From Microbacterium sufflavum (GTDB taxonomy: Bacteria; Actinomycetota; Actinomycetes; Actinomycetales; Microbacteriaceae): a DNA stretch of 64,000 bases. This document shows, piece by piece, positions 1-7,618 of the stretch. The notes beneath the pieces were generated by a model. It was not told where the DNA came from. It did not search any database and worked only from the letters and a program-made list of their open reading frames with translations. The translations under genes and the position numbers were made by a program. Numbering within the stretch: the first letter of the stretch is position 1; each line of letters opens with the position of its first letter. The DNA lies in NCBI RefSeq assembly GCF_023101165.1, contig NZ_CP078076.1, positions 744,001 through 808,000 of the forward strand. The letters are read 5' to 3'.

Positions 1-1031
1 TTGCGCTGCTGCTTCGCGCGGGCGCGGTCGAGCATCTCGGCCTCGTCCTCCGGCGTCTCCGCGGCGAACGCGATCACGAGCTGTCCCGCGCGCCGAGCGG
101 CCGCGAGCCCGGCGACGATGTCCTCGTTCTCCACGAGCTCGATCGGCGGCACGCCCCCGGTGTCCTTCGTGAGCTTGCGCGCCGACACCTCGACCGGGCG
201 ATAGTCGGCCACCGCCGCCGCCATGACCACGACCTGGGCGTCCGCGCCCGCCTCGGCCATCGCGGCGGACAGCTCCGCGGCCGTGCCGACCGTGACCACC
301 CGGATGCCCGGATGCCGCGCGGCCTCGCGCACGTCGCCCGACACGTTCGCCGCCACCAGGGTCACCTCGGCTCCGCGGGCGGCGGCTTCGGCGGCCAGGG
401 CGACCCCCTGCCGCCCGCTGGAACGGTTGCCGAGGAAGCGCACCGGATCGATCGGCTCGCGCGTGCCACCCGCCGACACCACCACGCGGACGCCGGCGAG
501 GTCGCCGGGCGTGAGGAGGGCCTGCGCCGCCGCGAACACCTCCTCCGGCTCCGCCATCCGCCCCGGACCGCTGTCGCCACCCGCCAGCTCGCCGTCGGCC
601 GGACCGACCACGTGCACGCCGCGCTCACGGAGCGTGCCCATGTTCGCCTGCGTGGCGGGGTGCCGCCACATCTCCGCGTGCATCGCCGGGGCCACCAGCA
701 CCGGCGCCTCGGTCGCGAGCAGGGTGGTGCCCAGGAGGTCGTCGGCCAGCCCTGCGGCCATCTTCGCGAGCGTGTTGGCGGTCGCGGGCGCCACCACCAC
801 GAGCTCCGCGGCCTGCCCGAGCGCGACGTGGCGCACCTTCGCCACATCGTCGTGCACGCTCGTGGTGACCGGGTGCCTGCTGATCGCCTCCCACGTCGGC
901 AGCCCCACGAAACGCAGGGCGTCCGCCGTGGGCACCACTGTCACGTCGTGACCCGCCTTCGTCAGCAGGCGCACCAGGTGCACCGTCTTGTAGGCGGCGA
1001 TGCCGCCCGTGACCCCCACCACGATGTTCAC
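1..1031 (-). CDS. coaBC: Bifunctional phosphopantothenoylcysteine decarboxylase / phosphopantothenate-cysteine ligase, C-terminus cut by window edge
   Basis: This cytosolic coenzyme A enzyme joins cysteine to phosphopantothenate (CoaB part) and decarboxylates the product (CoaC part). Reading from GTG at 1031 the protein begins MNIVVGVTGGIAAYK, the flavin-binding start of CoaC. It continues with the PATANT segment and a PAMHAEMW motif, the actinobacterial form of the CoaC PxMNxxMW motif. The CoaB half starts near residue 190 with GGTREPIDPVRF and the NRSSGRQG signature. The gene runs off the left edge, so the last roughly 70 residues are missing. GTG 1031 is the only sensible start, since the flavin-binding loop begins directly after it. 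Confidence 0.95.
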   Translation of the reverse strand, partial: MNIVVGVTGGIAAYKTVHLVRLLTKAGHDVTVVPTADALRFVGLPTWEAISRHPVTTSVHDDVAKVRHVALGQAAELVVVAPATANTLAKMAAGLADDLLGTTLLATEAPVLVAPAMHAEMWRHPATQANMGTLRERGVHVVGPADGELAGGDSGPGRMAEPEEVFAAAQALLTPGDLAGVRVVVSAGGTREPIDPVRFLGNRSSGRQGVALAAEAAARGAEVTLVAANVSGDVREAARHPGIRVVTVGTAAELSAAMAEAGADAQVVVMAAAVADYRPVEVSARKLTKDTGGVPPIELVENEDIVAGLAAARRAGQLVIAFAAETPEDEAEMLDRARAKQQR

Positions 1032-1167
1032 GTCTCGATTCTGCCCCAGCCCGCCCCCGCCCGGGCCTGCAGGATCGCAGAGGGGCCGGGCACGCCCGGT
1101 CCCGCGCACGTCGTCGACGCCGCGCCGGGAGGGCCCCGGCGCGCGCGGGCGACCTAGACTCGGGAGG

Positions 1168-1866
1168 GTGTGCACGGTCGTGATCGATGTCGAGACTGCC
1201 GGTTCGGCACGGCTCCTGGCCGTGCGAGACGAGGATCCTCACCGCGAGTGGGACGCGCTCGGCCCGTGGTGGCCGGAGCAGTATCCGGGGGTGATCGGCA
1301 TCCGCGACCGCCGGGCGGGCGGGGCCTGGCTCGCGGTGAACCCGCAGGAGCGCCGCCTCGCGGTGCTGCTCAACCGTGCCGACGTGAACGACCTCCCCGG
1401 CCCCGCGGCATCGCGCGGATCGCTGCCGCTCGAATCGGTGTCGGGCCGTTCGCCGCAGGGCCTCCCCCGCATGCACGGGTTCAACCTGCTCGAGGTGGGG
1501 CCCGACGGCGCGCGGGTGGTGTCGTGGGACGGCGCGGCGCTGCGCGAGACCCCGGTGACGCCCGGAACCCACATGATCGCGCACGACGACCTGGACGACG
1601 AGCAGACGCCGCGCATCACCGCGTGGCTGCCGGAGTTCCGCGCCCTCGGGCCCGCCGCGGCGAGCGCCGACTGGGTCGCGGAGTGGACGGCGCTGCTCGG
1701 GGCCTCCGCGGAGCTGTCACCCGAGGACGACCGCGCGATCATCCGCGACAACCGTCCGCACGGGTATCCGACGCAGTCGCTGCTGTACGCCGTGGCCGCG
1801 GTCACCCCCGCGGGGGTCGAGGTGCGCGACGTCACCCTCCCGTCCCCCGCGCACTGGACCGCCTGA
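1168..1866 (+). CDS. NRDE family protein (TANGO2-like)
   Basis: A 232-residue protein of the NRDE/TANGO2 family, whose biochemical role is poorly defined; heme or amino-acid related roles have been proposed for relatives. GTG 1168 gives the N-terminus MCTVV, and a cysteine at position 2 is a hallmark of the family. The usual NRDE motif reads VRDE here, so the Asn is lost, while GGAWLAVN and LLNRAD downstream are typical. A TAGACT box at 1155-1160 lies 7 nt before the GTG, and the purine-rich stretch abuts the start, so translation is probably leaderless. Read divergently from coaBC. Confidence 0.8.
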   Translation: MCTVVIDVETAGSARLLAVRDEDPHREWDALGPWWPEQYPGVIGIRDRRAGGAWLAVNPQERRLAVLLNRADVNDLPGPAASRGSLPLESVSGRSPQGLPRMHGFNLLEVGPDGARVVSWDGAALRETPVTPGTHMIAHDDLDDEQTPRITAWLPEFRALGPAAASADWVAEWTALLGASAELSPEDDRAIIRDNRPHGYPTQSLLYAVAAVTPAGVEVRDVTLPSPAHWTA

Positions 1867-1907
1867 CCCGCGGCACCCTGACCCACGGCACCCTGACCCA
1901 CGGCGCC
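1863..1907. repeat. Three tandem 15-bp units at the end of the NRDE gene
   Basis: Three head-to-tail copies of ctgacccacggcacc (units 1863-1877, 1878-1892, 1893-1907) begin within the last codons of the NRDE gene and run past its stop. They differ at one or two bases. Each unit contains TGA, so the array offers extra stops. It is probably a slippage product; no function is suggested. Confidence 0.7.
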
Positions 1908-2009
1908 CTGGCCTTCCGGATCGAAACCGCGCCTCCCCGCGCCTCCCCCGGCACGCCATCCACGCCGCACGACCCGCACCGCCCGGCACCGACCCGGCGC
2001 GCCCGCGAC

Positions 2010-2981
2010 TCAGGCCGCGGGCACCGCGTCGTCCGCGCAGGAGAACCGCGCCCGATAGGCCGTGGGCGTCACGCCGAGCACCCTGGCGAAGTTCTGCCGC
2101 AGCACGGCCGCCGAGCCGAAGCCGCACTCGCCGGCGATGTGCTCGAGCGGCAGGTCGGTGCGCTCCAGCAGACGCTGCGCGTGGATGATGCGCTGCCGGG
2201 CGAGCCACGCGGCGGGTGTCGCACCGTACTCGGCCTTGAAGCGCCGCGCGAACGTGCGGGGCGACATGAGCGCTCGGCCGGCGAGGTGGTCGACGCTGAG
2301 CTCCTCGCGCAGGTTCTCCACGGCCCAGTCGGCGACCGCGGCGAGGGAGTCCGACGGCGCCACCGGGATGGGGCGGTCGATGAACTGCGCCTGACCGCCG
2401 TCGCGCTGCGGCGGCACGACCATGCGGCGGGCGATGCGGTTGGTGATCTCGGCCCCGAGCTCCTGGCGCAGCAGGTGCAGGCACGCGTCGATGCCCGCGG
2501 CGGTCCCGGCGCTGGTGATGATGCGGTCGTCCTGCACGAACAGCACGTCGGGGTCGATGTCGATCCGCGGGTACATCTCGGCCATGGTGTGCGCGTACAT
2601 CCAGTGGGTCGTGGCACGGCGCCCGTCGAGCACCCCGGCCGCCGCGAGGATGAACGATCCGCTGCACACGCTCATGACCCAGGCGCCCCGGTCGACCGCG
2701 GCGCGGGCGAGATCGGTCAGGCGCTCGTCGATACGACCCCAGGTCGAGCGGGGCACGGGGCAGAACACCACGAGGTCGGCTTCGTCGGCGAAGGTCAGGT
2801 CGTGCTCGACATTGACCGAGAAGCCGATCTTGGAGCGCACGACCCCGGGCTCCGGCGCGACGATGCGGAAGTCGAAGTTCGGCACGCCGTCGTCCGAGCG
2901 GTCGAGGCCGAACGCCTCGCACGCGACACCGAACTCGAAGGGGGCGAATCCGTCCTGGATGACGCAGGCGACCGTCTTCAT
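2010..2981 (-). CDS. GlxA-type transcriptional regulator (DJ-1/PfpI domain plus AraC HTH)
   Basis: A 323-residue regulator. Residues 1-165 form a DJ-1/PfpI-like domain with the nucleophile-elbow cysteine in SVCSGSF (Cys106); in GlxA regulators this domain senses ligands rather than acting as an enzyme. Residues 220-315 are a double AraC helix-turn-helix (ALMSPRTFARRFK, then IAGECGFGSAAVLRQNF). ATG 2981 has a GGGAGAG ribosome site. The next gene upstream is a divergent 53-residue membrane protein, and TTTCTG repeats between them may be its operators. The ligand and regulon cannot be told from the sequence. Confidence 0.88.
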   Translation of the reverse strand: MKTVACVIQDGFAPFEFGVACEAFGLDRSDDGVPNFDFRIVAPEPGVVRSKIGFSVNVEHDLTFADEADLVVFCPVPRSTWGRIDERLTDLARAAVDRGAWVMSVCSGSFILAAAGVLDGRRATTHWMYAHTMAEMYPRIDIDPDVLFVQDDRIITSAGTAAGIDACLHLLRQELGAEITNRIARRMVVPPQRDGGQAQFIDRPIPVAPSDSLAAVADWAVENLREELSVDHLAGRALMSPRTFARRFKAEYGATPAAWLARQRIIHAQRLLERTDLPLEHIAGECGFGSAAVLRQNFARVLGVTPTAYRARFSCADDAVPAA

Positions 2982-3000
2982 GCACTCTCCCGGTTGGCAG

Positions 3001-3064
3001 TTTTCTGTCGTAGAGGGTCGTTTCTGCCACTCGTGGCCGTAACCCGCTGCGCGTAGCTTTTCTG
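3001..3064. promoter_or_regulatory. Three TTTCTG direct repeats in the glxA-type intergenic region
   Basis: TTTCTG occurs at 3002-3007, 3021-3026 and 3059-3064. The spacings are 19 and 38 bp, i.e. one and two units of 19. A TGGCAG...CTGCCA inverted pair also spans about 2995-3029. AraC-family proteins commonly bind direct repeats about two helical turns apart, so these are candidate sites for the adjacent GlxA-type regulator. The third copy overlaps the TAGCTT box of the divergent small gene. Inference from spacing only. Confidence 0.4.
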
Positions 3065-3066
3065 CC

Positions 3067-3228
3067 ATGATACTCATCATCGCGCTTCTCGCCATCGCCG
3101 GGTGGGCGGTCGTCGCCACGATCGTCGAACTGCGCCGCGACGGCTACCGCCCCACCCCGACCGACTGGAGCCGGGTCTCCGGTCGCGACGTGCACCAGCA
3201 GGCCGAGCCGGGTCACGGCTACCGCTGA
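3067..3228 (+). CDS. Small single-pass membrane protein (53 aa)
   Basis: A short ORF encoding one N-terminal hydrophobic helix (MILIIALLAIAGWAVVATI) followed by a charged tail rich in Arg, Asp and Pro. I recognise no family. ATG 3067 has no ribosome site but lies exactly 7 nt after a TAGCTT box (3054-3059), which fits leaderless translation as seen for other genes in this window. It is divergent from the GlxA-type regulator and may be controlled by it. Codon use is normal for the window. Confidence 0.65.
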   Translation: MILIIALLAIAGWAVVATIVELRRDGYRPTPTDWSRVSGRDVHQQAEPGHGYR

Positions 3229-3279
3229 CCGTCGCACAACCCCCTCGTCGCGCCACGGCGGCGCGGCTACGCTCGGGGC

Positions 3280-3921
3280 ATGAGCGACCCCCAGCAGCCC
3301 GCCGAGTCCGCACCCGTGCCCCCGGCACCCACCCCTCCCCTGACGGCCGAGCCGCGCTACCCCGCCGCGCCGCCCCCGGGGTACCCGAGCTCCGCGCCCT
3401 CCTTCCCCCACCCCGCCGCATCGCCGGCCGCCCCCGCCTCGACGACCGCGGCTCCCGCGGCTCCCGGCGCGACCGCGAACCCGTACGCCACCGCCCCGTC
3501 CGCGGCCCCCGACGGCACCCCCTACCCGCCCGCGTACCCCACGGCCGTCACGCCGGGAGGCCCCGGGTACCCGCAGTTCCCGGTCGGCACCCCGCCCCGC
3601 ACCGCCGCCGACCGTGGCAGCTCGCTCGGCCGGGTGGCGTTCATCGTCGCGGTCGTGGTGTTCGCCCTCGACCTGCTCCTGATCCTCGGGCGCCCGTTCC
3701 TCTACATGGGCGACCGCGGCTACTCGCTGATCGGATTCGTCGAGGGCGCGTCGTCCGTCGTCGGCTTCCTGGGCTACGCGGTCGCGCTCGTGCTGGGCAT
3801 CGTCGCCGCGCGCCGCCCCGGCTCCCGGCTGTTCGCGGGGATCGCGATCGGCATCTCCGGCGCCGGACTGCTCGGGATCGTCACCGTCTGGCTGGCCTCG
3901 ATGTTCTACCGCTTCGTCTGA
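3280..3921 (+). CDS. Proline-rich multi-pass membrane protein
   Basis: A 213-residue protein. Residues 1-105 are a low-complexity Pro/Ala/Tyr-rich cytoplasmic tail with PAYPTAV-like repeats, followed by a stretch with three hydrophobic helices (about 112-135, 148-172 and 180-205). This layout is common among actinobacterial DUF4190-like proteins of unknown role. ATG 3280 follows a TACGCT box at 3268-3273 by 6 nt, suggesting a leaderless transcript. No enzymatic motif is visible. It ends 19 nt before the convergent glycosyltransferase. Confidence 0.75.
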   Translation: MSDPQQPAESAPVPPAPTPPLTAEPRYPAAPPPGYPSSAPSFPHPAASPAAPASTTAAPAAPGATANPYATAPSAAPDGTPYPPAYPTAVTPGGPGYPQFPVGTPPRTAADRGSSLGRVAFIVAVVVFALDLLLILGRPFLYMGDRGYSLIGFVEGASSVVGFLGYAVALVLGIVAARRPGSRLFAGIAIGISGAGLLGIVTVWLASMFYRFV

Positions 3922-3940
3922 TCGACGCCGAGGGTCCCGC

Positions 3941-5173
3941 TCACCGGCCGTCCCGCACGCGCTCGTACACCGCGACCATGGCGGCGGTGCGCGACGACTG
4001 GCGGAACGCCTCGGCGACCGCCGGAACGGGGGACGGAGCGGCGCCCGCGGCGATGTCGGCGGCGGCACGACGCAGCGTCTCCGCGAGGGCGGCGGTCCGG
4101 TGCGCCTCGCGCTCGCGCTCCGACGCGGTGGGGTCCGCCTCCGGTACGGCCCACAGCCCGCCCTCGAGCTCGGCCGCGATGTCGGGGTCGCACACCACCG
4201 AGGGCGTGCCGAGCGTCGCGGCCTCGAACGGGGTCATGCCCTGCGTCTCGAAGCCGATGGAGGTCTGGACGAGCGCGTCGGCGTCGGCGATGCGCGCGAG
4301 CGTCTGCGCGTAGGTGAGGCGCCCCGCGAAGGTCACGCCGTCGCGACCGGCGACGATCCGTTCCGCGGCCGCGCGCTGCGCGCCGCCCCCGATGACCTCC
4401 AGGTCGGCGTCGACGCCCGAGGCCACGAACGCCTCCAGGAACGGCAGCAGGCGCTTCTCCGGGCTCATCCGTCCGAGCCACACGAAGCGCGGACGCCCCG
4501 GGCGGCGCTCGGCGGGCGCCGCGGCGAGGGTGCTCGCCCGCACGTCGTCGTCGATGCCGTTCCAGATCACGTCGACGTGCGGGAACACGCCGTTCTGCTC
4601 CAGACGCCGGGCGAAGTGACCGGAGGGCGCGGTGACCGCCGAGGCCCCGGCCGCGAGCCCGCGCAGGTACGACCAGCCGTCACTGCCCCCCACGCGGATC
4701 CCGATGCCCCGCAACGCGCGGCGGCGCCACGCGTTGAGCACCGCGAGCACGGGACGGTGCAGCGGGGTGACCGCCGCGAGGCCCACATCGACGCGGTTGT
4801 GCATGGTGTGCACCACGGGGAGCCCGTGCCGCTGGGCGTAGCGGTGTCCGATGAACGCCCCCCAGAAGTCGGCCTGCACGTGCACGAGGTCGACGGGAGG
4901 GCGCTGCGTCATGGCGCGGTCGAGGGCGCGGTCGGTGGCGCGGCCCGGCCAGCTCATCGCGTACTCGCGGTCGAGTGTGATCGGGACGGACGGGAGGTCG
5001 ACGTAGGCACCGGCCGGCACGTCGCCCTCGGGAACGCGGTGCGCGTGCATGCGCGGCGCGACCACCGTCACGGTATGCCCCGCCCTCTCCAGAAAGGTCC
5101 GCTGCAGCCGCATCGACACCTGCGCGCCGCCGAGGGAGTCCAGGTGCTGATCGCCGAAGAAGACGATGTGCAT
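3941..5173 (-). CDS. GT4-type glycosyltransferase
   Basis: A 410-residue GT-B fold glycosyltransferase of family 4 type. The N-terminal half starts HIVFFGDQHLDSLGGAQ, with the glycine-rich loop of the acceptor domain. The C-terminal half carries GRMSPEKRLLPFLEAF and an EX7E-type nucleotide-sugar site, FETQGMTPFEAATLGTP. It has no signal peptide or membrane span and probably acts on the inner membrane face. It lies 4 nt downstream of a second GT4 gene, so the two are probably co-transcribed and may add successive sugars to one lipid or polymer acceptor. Donor and acceptor cannot be assigned from sequence. Confidence 0.88.
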   Translation of the reverse strand: MHIVFFGDQHLDSLGGAQVSMRLQRTFLERAGHTVTVVAPRMHAHRVPEGDVPAGAYVDLPSVPITLDREYAMSWPGRATDRALDRAMTQRPPVDLVHVQADFWGAFIGHRYAQRHGLPVVHTMHNRVDVGLAAVTPLHRPVLAVLNAWRRRALRGIGIRVGGSDGWSYLRGLAAGASAVTAPSGHFARRLEQNGVFPHVDVIWNGIDDDVRASTLAAAPAERRPGRPRFVWLGRMSPEKRLLPFLEAFVASGVDADLEVIGGGAQRAAAERIVAGRDGVTFAGRLTYAQTLARIADADALVQTSIGFETQGMTPFEAATLGTPSVVCDPDIAAELEGGLWAVPEADPTASEREREAHRTAALAETLRRAAADIAAGAAPSPVPAVAEAFRQSSRTAAMVAVYERVRDGR

Positions 5174-5177
5174 GCGG

Positions 5178-6404
5178 TTACTCCGGCAGCGGCTCGTCGC
5201 GGTACAGCGCCTCGAAGGTGTCGAGCGTGCGGTTGATGTCGTGGATCGCGACGCCGTCGAGCGAGGCGTGCTGCATCCGCTCGTACTCGCCCGGCGAGGC
5301 GGTGAGGACATCGGTCAGTCGCGCGGCGAGCTCGTCGACGTTGCCCGGCTCGAACAGGTGGCCGTTCTCGCCGTCGTGCACCAGGTGCGGCAGGGCCACC
5401 GCGTCCGCGGCGACGATCGGCAGCGCCGACGCCATCGCCTCCATGGTCGCGATCGACTGCAGCTCGGCGATCGACGCGATCACGAACAGGCTCGCGCGCG
5501 ACAGCAGGGCGCGCAGCTCCTCGTCGGTCGTGCGGCCGTGGAACGTGACCCGGTCGGCGAGACCGAGCTGCGCGGTGAGGCTCTCGAGCTGCTTGCGCTG
5601 ATCTCCGCCGCCGACGATGTCGAACGTCGTGTTCAGCGCGGGGTCGAGCTTCGTCATCGCCTTGAGGATGACCTCGACCTGCTTCTCGGCCGTGAGGCGC
5701 CCGACGAACACCAGGCGGTTCTCCTCGCGCGGCGCGATCACCGGCGTGTACTGCGAGCGGTCGATGCCGCAGCTCACCGGGATGACGTTGCGTACCTCGA
5801 CCGTCTTCTCGAGGAAGTCGGCGGCGCGGCGGGTCGGGGTCGTGATGGCGCGGGTGAGGTCGAACGTGCGCTTCGCATCGGCCCAGGCGAACTTCAGCAC
5901 CAGGTCGTCGATGAACTTCGGCATGGTCGTGTGATCGAGGATGTTCTCGGCCATGACGTGGTTGGTCGCGATGACCGGGATGCCGCGCTGCTTCGCGATG
6001 CGCGCGAGGCCGCGCCCGATCACGATGTGCGACTGGATGTGCACGACGTCGGGCTGCACGCGGTCGAGCACCTTCCGCGCGTAGTGCTTTGAGCGCCACG
6101 GCCACACGAAACGCAGCCAGTCGTGCGGGGCCCAGCGCACGGACGGCAGCCGGTGCAGCGTCATCGGCTCGCCCTCGATCACCTCGGTGTGCGGTGCCGA
6201 GCGGCGGTACGCCTGGTTGGGGGCGACCACGTGCACGTCGTGTCCGCGCTGGACGAGGCCGGCCGCGAGACGCTCGGCGAAGCGGGCGGCACCGTTGATG
6301 TCGGGCGCGAAGGTGTCGCAGCCGATCAGGATCTTCAGCGGGCGGGGGGCTTCGGCGGCGTCGGGGGACGCCTCGGTCGGATCGTCGGAGGGGGTCACAG
6401 ACAT
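5178..6404 (-). CDS. GT4-type glycosyltransferase, first gene of the pair
   Basis: A 408-residue GT-B glycosyltransferase. After a charged 20-residue leader it begins KILIGCDTFAPDINGAARF, the typical GT4 N-domain. GRLTAEKQVEVILKAM and the EX7E region AELQSIATMEAMA form the donor site. It resembles actinobacterial mannosyl- and glucosyltransferases that act on diacylglycerol or phosphatidylinositol, but specificity is not readable here. The ATG at 6404 is preceded by AAGG. It is followed after 4 nt by the other GT4 gene. Confidence 0.88.
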   Translation of the reverse strand: MSVTPSDDPTEASPDAAEAPRPLKILIGCDTFAPDINGAARFAERLAAGLVQRGHDVHVVAPNQAYRRSAPHTEVIEGEPMTLHRLPSVRWAPHDWLRFVWPWRSKHYARKVLDRVQPDVVHIQSHIVIGRGLARIAKQRGIPVIATNHVMAENILDHTTMPKFIDDLVLKFAWADAKRTFDLTRAITTPTRRAADFLEKTVEVRNVIPVSCGIDRSQYTPVIAPREENRLVFVGRLTAEKQVEVILKAMTKLDPALNTTFDIVGGGDQRKQLESLTAQLGLADRVTFHGRTTDEELRALLSRASLFVIASIAELQSIATMEAMASALPIVAADAVALPHLVHDGENGHLFEPGNVDELAARLTDVLTASPGEYERMQHASLDGVAIHDINRTLDTFEALYRDEPLPE

Positions 6405-6529
6405 GCTGCCTTACGATGGGGCGGCCAAGGGAAAGCCCTGGTCGGGCGCACGCAACTCTACCCGAGGGCCCTGGCCGGGCCGCCGAGGCATACCGGCATC
6501 CGCCCAGCCGGAGCCGTTAGCGTTGGCGC

Positions 6530-7117
6530 ATGCGACTGACTGCCGACGCCGACCCCCAGCTGTGGATCCCCGTCACCGACTCCCTCGGTTGGAAGGGGCG
6601 CCGGCACCGGAAGGCCGCGATCCGCATGCTGCTGGGACAGGTGAACGCGGCGGTGGGGGCGACCGAGCGCCCTGGATCGCGCTTCGGCGCGTGGGCCATG
6701 AGCCAGGCCGCCCCGATGCTCATGAAGAAGGCCGACGGCCGCGTGCTGGTGTGGACGTGGAAGGCCGAGCCCGAGCTGGTGGTGGCGATGGCGACCGCCC
6801 AGGTGCTGACGCCCGATGTGCGCATCGCCCGGGCATCGATGCCCATGGAGTACGACGACACCACCTCGTTCCCGACGCGGCTCGGGGTCGGCGAGAAGCT
6901 GGTGGTCGCGATGCCGCCCTCGCCCGCGACGCCCCCGTTCACGACGTACACGTGGGACACCGGCACGCACCTGATCACGCTGACGGCGGTGTGCGCCGAC
7001 CGGGAGCGCTTCGGCACGCTCGGCACCGCGCTCGACGACCTCGCCCGGAGCATCCGCATCGCCGACGACCTCACCGGCGGCGAGTCGCCCGACGTGCTGC
7101 GGCTGCCTCCGGCCTGA
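6530..7117 (+). CDS. Conserved hypothetical protein
   Basis: A 195-residue soluble protein that I do not recognise. It is rich in Trp and Thr near the start (DPQLWIPVTDSLGWKGRR), lacks a signal peptide or membrane helix, and shows no catalytic motif. The fold looks mixed alpha/beta from its alternating hydrophobic pattern. ATG 6530 follows a TAGCGT box (6518-6523) by 6 nt with no ribosome site, so it is probably leaderless. It is divergent from the glycosyltransferase pair and convergent with the YjbR-like gene. Confidence 0.7.
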   Translation: MRLTADADPQLWIPVTDSLGWKGRRHRKAAIRMLLGQVNAAVGATERPGSRFGAWAMSQAAPMLMKKADGRVLVWTWKAEPELVVAMATAQVLTPDVRIARASMPMEYDDTTSFPTRLGVGEKLVVAMPPSPATPPFTTYTWDTGTHLITLTAVCADRERFGTLGTALDDLARSIRIADDLTGGESPDVLRLPPA

Positions 7118-7152
7118 CACCCTCGACGTCCACCGCCGGGTGCGGGAAGGAC

Positions 7153-7563
7153 TCACGCGAGGCCGTGCGCAGCGAGCCAGTCCTTCGCGACAGTGGCCGG
7201 AACACGCACGAGCCAGGCGTCGGTGACGAGCTCCGCCAGCCGCTCCGCGTCCACCACGTCCAGGCGTACGAGCAGCGCCGGGTAGCCGTCGAAGTGCGGG
7301 ATCGAGAACAGCGCCTCCGGCTCCGCGGCCAGCAGCGCCTCCTTCTCGCCCTGATCCGCCACGCGCACCGACAGCACCTCGCCGTCGGGCCACTGCCGAC
7401 CGAGCTCGGCCAGCTGGCGCAGATCGGCGCCGGTCGGGCCGCGCAGCCCCGCGAACTGCCCCTGCGTCACGCGCCACCCGGGCAGACCCGTGTGACCGTT
7501 GACGGCCTCGGTGACCCCGGGCAGCGCGAGCGCGATCCGCCGCACGTCGTCGATCGTCGCCAT
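7153..7563 (-). CDS. YjbR/MmcQ family DNA-binding-like protein
   Basis: A 136-residue protein matching the small YjbR/MmcQ family (CyaY-like fold): it starts TIDDVRRIALALPGVTEA, has a central GWRV...FAGL strand segment, and ends with a VTDAWLVRVPATVAKDWLAAH helix. Members often sit as single genes in Actinobacteria and their function is not established; a DNA-binding role is suggested only by fold. ATG 7563 gives the conserved start. Convergent with the hypothetical gene and 55 nt from the GH38 stop. Confidence 0.75.
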   Translation of the reverse strand: MATIDDVRRIALALPGVTEAVNGHTGLPGWRVTQGQFAGLRGPTGADLRQLAELGRQWPDGEVLSVRVADQGEKEALLAAEPEALFSIPHFDGYPALLVRLDVVDAERLAELVTDAWLVRVPATVAKDWLAAHGLA

Positions 7564-7618
7564 CCCGTCATGCTCCCGCACGCCCCGCCCGCGCACAACG
7601 CCCGGGCCCGCGCGGGGG

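Noticed and set aside
1170-3056. Very long plus-strand ORF (628 codons) rich in Arg, Gly, His and Pro
   Set aside because: It spans the NRDE gene in another frame and the GlxA-type gene on the other strand. Composition is typical of a high-GC shadow frame and no domain is visible.
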